From Streptomyces phaeofaciens (lineage in GTDB: Bacteria; Actinomycetota; Actinomycetes; Streptomycetales; Streptomycetaceae), in the NCBI RefSeq assembly GCF_014648915.1, contig NZ_BMSA01000036.1:1-64000 (forward strand): 64,000 nucleotides of DNA, written 5' to 3'. Within the stretch, counting starts at the first letter, position 1. Each line of letters starts with the position of its first letter. The notes beneath the pieces were generated by a model. It was not told the origin of the DNA. It was given only the letters and a program-made list of their open reading frames with translations, and did no database searches. Both the position numbers and the translations under genes were made by a program. Below are positions 60,653 through 64,000 of the stretch, piece by piece.

Positions 60653-61030
60653 TCAGGTGGCGGTGGGCCAGCTTCGCAGCAGGGCGGCGATCTTCCCGGC
60701 GGTACAGGCGGGGTCGAGGAGCAGGTCCTTGAGAGCGACGGCGTCCTCGCGGGCGGGCTTGACGGGAATGCCCGCGGCTTCGAGGTACATGACGCCGGTC
60801 GCCGCCGCGACGGCCATGTTGGAGCGCTCCAGCCAGCGGCACCGGCCCAGCGTGTGCACCAGGGCAGCGGCCTTGGCATAGGGGCCCTCGTAGACGGGCT
60901 GCTCGAACAGTTCCGCGCGGTGGCGGGCGACCGCCGACACGGGCACACCGTAGTCGTCGGGGGCCGGATCGTCCGCTCCGGCGGCCTCGGCGACCTGCAG
61001 GATCCAGGGAACGTCGATGTGCAGGTTCAT
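60653..61030 (-). CDS. Fic/Doc-family toxin component with degenerate Fic motif
   Basis: 125 residues, ATG at 61030 overlapping the antitoxin stop by one base (TGATG). Starts MNLHIDVPWILQVAEAAGADDPAPDDYGVPVSAVARHRAELFEQPVYEGPYAKAAALVHTLGRCRWLERSNMAVAAATGVMYLEAAGIPV. The fold and spacing are those of Doc (HxFxxxNxR region), but the motif reads HTLGRCRWLERSNMAV: the His and an Asn remain, while the GNKR/GNGR phosphate-binding part is replaced by RSNMA. This branch is annotated in Streptomyces as the toxin of a fic-family TA system. Kinase or AMP-transfer activity is doubtful or altered. Confidence 0.85.
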   Translation of the reverse strand: MNLHIDVPWILQVAEAAGADDPAPDDYGVPVSAVARHRAELFEQPVYEGPYAKAAALVHTLGRCRWLERSNMAVAAATGVMYLEAAGIPVKPAREDAVALKDLLLDPACTAGKIAALLRSWPTAT

Positions 61031-61269
61031 CAGGCAGCGCGCGACCCTTGCGGCGCCTGCTGGGCGTCCTCGGCGTCATCGAAGACCGACTGGTGCTCGG
61101 CCAGGAAACGGGCTGCCGCGTCCACCGCGCGGACACGCAGGCCGCTGGCGTCGTCCTGCACGAGCCGGGCGAGGTAGTCCCCGATGCTCAGCCCGAGGTC
61201 GGCGGCACGCTTCCTCGCGAGCTCCGCCACGTCCTCGTCCACCCGTGCGCCCAGCTGTGTCTTCGCCAT
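61030..61269 (-). CDS. Antitoxin of the Fic-type toxin-antitoxin pair
   Basis: 79 residues from the ATG at 61269, giving MAKTQLGARVDEDVAELARKRAADLGLSIGDYLARLVQDDASGLRVRAVDAAARFLAEHQSVFDDAEDAQQAPQGSRAA. The N-terminal half is a ribbon-helix-helix DNA-binding unit (TQLGARVDEDVAELARKRAADLGLSIGDYLARLV); the acidic C-terminal tail would wrap the toxin. It precedes and overlaps the toxin gene, and a perfect 16-bp palindrome lies directly upstream as the autoregulatory operator. The longer open frame upstream of 61269 is not coding. Confidence 0.9.
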   Translation of the reverse strand: MAKTQLGARVDEDVAELARKRAADLGLSIGDYLARLVQDDASGLRVRAVDAAARFLAEHQSVFDDAEDAQQAPQGSRAA

Positions 61270-61277
61270 ACACGCAT

Positions 61278-61293
61278 GGTAACAGCTGTTACC
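61278..61293. promoter_or_regulatory. Perfect palindromic operator of the TA pair
   Basis: GGTAACAGCTGTTACC, a 16-bp perfect palindrome 9 bases upstream of the antitoxin start. RHH antitoxins bind such sites as dimers or tetramers to repress their own operon. Confidence 0.8.
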
Positions 61294-61584
61294 GCGAACG
61301 GAGACAGCAGGATAGGCGTCACTGTCCGTCCCGTCGCCCGTGAAGAACGCGGCAACCAGGCGGGCGTGGCCGTCGGCGAGCCGGCGGGCGCGCTGTGCGG
61401 TTTTCGGGCTGCCGGTGACGTTGGAGACAGCGGCCCGGGAGCCGGAGTGTGAGCGGACCGTGGGAGTCGACGACAACCGTGCGGGTGCGGTACGCGGCGA
61501 TGGACCTCAGACACACGCCCTCTCCGCCCCCGTCGCGGTCATCGAGCCCACCCCATCTCCTTCACCAGCAGCGATGGCAGCGAC

Positions 61585-61719
61585 ATGCCCCTGTGGGAGA
61601 ACCTGCTCACGGGCTCCGGCAGGGTCCGGGTCGTCTCGGTCCAGGGAGTGGACGCCGCGCATCTGGTCCTGAACGACACCGACCCGACCGGCTGCCTGAT
61701 CGTCCGGTCCTGCCCTGTC
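61585..61719 (+). pseudogene. Pentapeptide-repeat protein fragment
   Basis: The plus strand encodes MPLWENLLTGSGRVRVVSVQGVDAAHLVLNDTDPTGCLI, matching a segment of large Streptomyces pentapeptide-repeat proteins (VVSxxGVDAAHLVLxDxDLxxCLF). After this the frame loses similarity and runs into the sigma-factor gene on the other strand. No complete gene remains. Confidence 0.5.
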
Positions 61720-61735
61720 AGGGCTGGTTGGGAGG

Positions 61736-62659
61736 TCACCGCGTCTGCTTGCGGGTCTGCTTCACTTCCCGGTCGACGGCCCAGGCGTCGGCGACCGGGC
61801 CGAGGTGGCCGAGCTTGTCGGGGTTGATGACCGAGCGGATGGTCTGGATCCGCCCGTCGAGCACGTCGAGGGCGAGGATGTGGAGGACCCCGCCGTCGCG
61901 GTCACGGAAGAGCGCGCCCGGCTGGCCGTTGACCTGGTGCGGTTCGAACGTGATGCCGACCCGTGCCATCAGCGGGTAGACGGTGGCGAGCAGCCTGGCC
62001 ACGTTCTCGGCGCCGGCGACGGCCCTGGCCAGTTGCGGGGCCTTGCCACCGCCGTCCCCGACGAGCTGGGCATCGGCCGACAGCAGACTCCGCAGTCCGT
62101 CCACGTCTCCCTGCGCCAGAGCCTCGAAGAACCGTCTGGCCAGCTCCTGCCTCTCCCGGCGGTCCGCTGCGAACCGGGGCCGTCCCTCGTTCATGTGGCG
62201 GCGTGCCCGTACGAGCAGCTGTCGGCACGCAGGCTCCGAGCGTCCCACCGCCTCGGCGATCTCGTCGAAGCCGAAGGCGAAGACCTCCCGCAGCACGAAC
62301 ACCGACCGCTCCAGCGGGCTGAGCCGCTCCAGGAGCAGCAGCGCCGCCATCGACACCGAGTCGGCCAGCTCCGCCGCGCGGGCCGGGTCCCCGTACGGAT
62401 CGTCCAGCAGCGGCTCGGGCAGCCACGGTCCGACGTACTCCTCCCGACGCACCCGTGCGGAGCGCAGCACGTCGATGGCGATCCGGGTCACCGTGGCCGA
62501 CAGGAACGCCTTGACCGACACCGGCCGGGTGGTCGAGGCGTCGTAGCGGAGCCAGGTCTCCTGCACCGCGTCCTCCGCCTCGCCCACGCTGCCCAGGATC
62601 CGGTACGCGATCGAGAACAGCAGCGGCCGCAGCTCCTCGAACTCCTCGACCTTGCTCAC
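61736..62659 (-). CDS. ECF41-type RNA polymerase sigma factor with C-terminal SnoaL-like domain (SigJ-like)
   Basis: 307 residues from a GTG at 62659 (GGGGGAG upstream). Sigma region 2: EEFEELRPLLFSIAYRILGSVGEAEDAVQETWLRY; region 4: LERLSPLERSVFVLREVFAFGFDEIAEAVGRSEPACRQLLVRARRHM. A SnoaL-like domain of about 110 residues follows and carries INPDKLGHLGPVADAW; the NPDKL motif is diagnostic of ECF41. There is no anti-sigma gene; in this group the C-terminal domain controls activity. The neighbouring carboxymuconolactone decarboxylase gene and the TGTCACA-N16-CGTC promoters fit the ECF41 module. Confidence 0.93.
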   Translation of the reverse strand: MSKVEEFEELRPLLFSIAYRILGSVGEAEDAVQETWLRYDASTTRPVSVKAFLSATVTRIAIDVLRSARVRREEYVGPWLPEPLLDDPYGDPARAAELADSVSMAALLLLERLSPLERSVFVLREVFAFGFDEIAEAVGRSEPACRQLLVRARRHMNEGRPRFAADRRERQELARRFFEALAQGDVDGLRSLLSADAQLVGDGGGKAPQLARAVAGAENVARLLATVYPLMARVGITFEPHQVNGQPGALFRDRDGGVLHILALDVLDGRIQTIRSVINPDKLGHLGPVADAWAVDREVKQTRKQTR

Positions 62660-62833
62660 GCCGACTCCCCCTTGCGGTCTGAATGCCCGGCCGGACCCGC
62701 GCCGACGAGGCGCCTTTCGAAGATCATCCGATGTGTGAGCGGAGCGGACAACGCTCGCACCGCGACCGGCCCGACGGCCTTGGCCATGGCGTCCCGGCCC
62801 CAGGCCCGACCCGGGCCGGGCAGCGGGGGCGGT

Positions 62834-63307
62834 TCAGTGGAACTGGCCGACCTGGTATTCGCCGGCCGGCTGCTGGGTGATGATGTTCAGCCGGTTCACC
62901 GCGTTCATGAACGAGACCAGCAGTACGAGGGCCGTGAGCTGCTCCTCGTCGTAGTGCCGGGCGGCGCGCTCCCACACCTCGTCACTGACCCCGGTGGCGG
63001 CGTCCGCGACCCGGGTCCCCTGCTCCGCCAGAGCGAGCGCGGCGCGTTCAGCCTCGGTGAACACCGTTGCTTCCCGCCAGGCCGCGATCAGGTTCAGCCG
63101 CACCGGGCTCTCCCCGGCCGCGGCGGCTTCCTTGGTGTGCATGTCGATGCAGACCGCGCAACCGTTGATCTGGCTCACGCGCAGCGCCACCAACTCCTGC
63201 GTCGTGGCCGACAGCGGCAAGGCCTTCAGCTCCCGGCCGGCCGACATGAGGTACTTGAGGGCCTTGCCGGCGGTCGGGTTGGCGAAGTAGTTCAGTCGCG
63301 CGTCCAT
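62834..63307 (-). CDS. Carboxymuconolactone decarboxylase/AhpD-like protein (ECF41 target)
   Basis: 157 residues from the ATG at 63307 (GGAGGAG upstream). MDARLNYFANPTAGKALKYLMSAGRELKALPLSATTQELVALRVSQINGCAVCIDMHTKEAAAAGESPVRLNLIAAWREATVFTEAERAALALAEQGTRV. The CAVCIDMH segment is the AhpD-type CxxC-x3-H redox site, so it probably acts as a peroxidase or alkylhydroperoxidase-like protein. ECF41 sigma genes are typically linked to genes of this COE group, and a perfect ECF41 promoter lies at 63347-63373. Confidence 0.92.
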   Translation of the reverse strand: MDARLNYFANPTAGKALKYLMSAGRELKALPLSATTQELVALRVSQINGCAVCIDMHTKEAAAAGESPVRLNLIAAWREATVFTEAERAALALAEQGTRVADAATGVSDEVWERAARHYDEEQLTALVLLVSFMNAVNRLNIITQQPAGEYQVGQFH

Positions 63308-63346
63308 CGTGTGCTCCTCCACGTTCGTCGATGCCTTCACTCCCGA

Positions 63347-63373
63347 GACGAGGCGGCCCTCACGCCTGTGACA
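63347..63373 (-). promoter_or_regulatory. ECF41 promoter for the CMD gene
   Basis: Minus strand TGTCACA, 16-base spacer, CGTC: exactly the -35/-10 pair described for ECF41 sigma factors. It ends 40 bases upstream of the CMD start codon. Confidence 0.85.
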
Positions 63374-63417
63374 TGGCGCGGTGTGACCCATGTCTCTCCG
63401 CTGCCAGGGTTCGGGCA

Positions 63418-63444
63418 TGTCACAGGCCGAGTCACTGCCTCGTC
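63418..63444 (+). promoter_or_regulatory. ECF41 promoter for the doxX relic
   Basis: Plus strand TGTCACA, 16-base spacer, CGTC, the same spacing as the minus-strand copy. The GTG of the doxX-like frame with AGGAAG lies 33 bases downstream. Confidence 0.8.
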
Positions 63445-63477
63445 CCGGGCGCGGAAGCCCTCGATCAGGAAGTTGAT

Positions 63478-63555
63478 GTGAACGACGCGCCGTGGATCGT
63501 CGCCGGAGTATTCGCCGCCGTCCGCCTGGTGGGCAGCTCCAAGATGTTCGTGCCG
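63478..63555 (+). pseudogene. Truncated DoxX-family gene
   Basis: GTG at 63478 with AGGAAG five bases upstream opens VNDAPWIVAGVFAAVRLVGSSKMFVP, the first membrane helix of a DoxX-like protein (MNxALWIxAGLLAAVFLxAGxMKLxxP). After about 26 residues similarity stops and the frame continues into unrelated Arg-rich sequence to 63684. DoxX proteins are common ECF41 targets, so this is a lost member of the regulon. Confidence 0.65.
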
Positions 63556-63861
63556 AGCGGCCCACCGATACCGGGCATACGACGATGTCGCCGGGGGACG
63601 GTACGACAGGGTGTAGGCGTCCGCCGGCATGACCGGGTCACGGACCTCCACGGGCCGCCCGCCGATGACGGTCTCGCGGCGTAACCCGTCCGGCCTTCGC
63701 GCCGTGCAGGTGGTGCGGCACCGTGCCAGCCTGATCTCGACGGGCGTGCGTTCGGGCTCGCGCCGTTGCCGGAGCCGTTCCGCCCGCCGGTGAGCCGCTC
63801 GCAGCCGTATGGGCCGCTCCGGATCGCCGGGGTCTGCGGCCCTGATAACGGAGAGGTCCCC

Positions 63862-64000
63862 ATGCGACACCTCAAGCGCTGTCCTGCCCCCGTGCGACGT
63901 GCCGTGACGGGCGGGTCGGACCGGTTCGTGCTCCGGCGTCCGCGCCGCCGGTGGCCGAACCGGCTGCGGGCCTTGGGCGCTGCCTTCCTGCTCACGACGG
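63862..64000 (+). CDS. N-terminal part of a probable exported protein (runs off the window)
   Basis: ATG at 63862 after GGAGAGGTCCCC. The 46 visible codons give a long basic N terminus (MRHLKRCPAPVRRAVTGG, DRFVLRRPRRRWPNRLRA) followed by the start of a hydrophobic segment (LGAAFLLTT). This looks like an extended signal peptide or membrane anchor. Too little remains to name a family. Confidence 0.6.
   Translation, partial: MRHLKRCPAPVRRAVTGGSDRFVLRRPRRRWPNRLRALGAAFLLTT

Larger units (their letters stand above)
61270..61735. other. Toxin-antitoxin operator and pentapeptide relic
   Basis: 466 bases. Left end holds the TA palindrome (61278-61293). Right end holds a pentapeptide-protein fragment (61585-61719). 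The middle shows nothing recognisable. Confidence 0.55.
63308..63861. other. Divergent ECF41 promoter region and decayed sequence
   Basis: Contains two ECF41 promoters (63347-63373 minus, 63418-63444 plus), a truncated doxX (63478-63555) and about 300 bases with coding-like minus-strand residues (GLRRETVIGGRPVEVRDPVMPADAYTLSYRPP) that I cannot assign. Confidence 0.6.

Overview
The window is chromosomal DNA of a high-GC actinomycete, most likely a Streptomyces. The support is the very high third-position GC, GTG/TTG starts with strong GGAGG-type ribosome sites, chains of 1-4 bp ATGA/GTGA overlaps, many secreted and twin-arginine proteins, and families I know mainly from Streptomyces (EboA/EboE proteins, DUF6185-like, Fic-family toxin, DUF427, AMIN-like). 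I see no rRNA, tRNA, CRISPR array, complete insertion sequence or phage module.

Layout. 1-2.6 kb: the end of an MMPL transporter divergent from a NarL-type two-component pair. 3-7.5 kb: a secreted I36-type inhibitor, a cysteine-synthase-like enzyme coupled to an MFS exporter, and two small His-rich membrane proteins. 7.7-12.2 kb: redox genes with local regulators (HxlR/quinone reductase; flavin monooxygenase and MDR dehydrogenase/MarR). 12.2-16 kb: a subtilisin-like protease and a double SUKH protein, with relics of gyrB and tatA.

16-34.8 kb is the centre of the window. A sugar-uptake and cyclitol block lies almost entirely on the minus strand: ROK regulator, sugar ABC importer, Gfo/Idh/MocA dehydrogenase and TIM-barrel isomerase, then a tightly coupled ebo-type operon (inositol-phosphate synthase, UbiA prenyltransferase, TIM-barrel protein, EboA, TatD-like, EboE, phosphodiesterase), then a Tat-exported isomerase and a secreted PQQ-type sugar dehydrogenase. 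The same dyad, CTTTGTCC-N7-GGAAAAAG on the minus strand, sits upstream of both the ROK gene and the ebo operon. I infer one regulon that takes up a sugar or cyclitol and channels it into a membrane-linked or exported product. The inositol-phosphate synthase occupies the place of EboD, the dehydroquinate-synthase-like cyclase of classical ebo clusters.

35-46 kb: an SRPBCC protein, a cyclic-nucleotide-binding/thioredoxin-reductase-like fusion without the CxxC, a VOC protein, a membrane protein, a decayed stretch, a DUF427 protein, and a four-gene fatty-acid modification operon (flavin oxidoreductase, DUF1365, cyclopropane synthase-like, DUF1295). 46-60 kb: accessory genes (DUF2975/HTH pair, a CxxC/HNH-like protein, GNAT, PET-hydrolase-like esterase, TetR with a large palindromic operator and a truncated monooxygenase, CAP-domain protein, AMIN-like protein, a large DUF6185-like membrane protein). 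60-64 kb: a Fic-type toxin-antitoxin pair with a perfect palindromic operator, and an ECF41 sigma factor with a carboxymuconolactone decarboxylase gene and a truncated doxX. The last two are fronted by divergent copies of the ECF41 promoter TGTCACA-N16-CGTC.

Gene relics are frequent between the intact genes (gyrB, tatA, FG-GAP, UBP zinc finger, SRPBCC, monooxygenase, pentapeptide, DoxX), which suggests a variable part of the chromosome. All calls come from reading the sequence; no database search was run.
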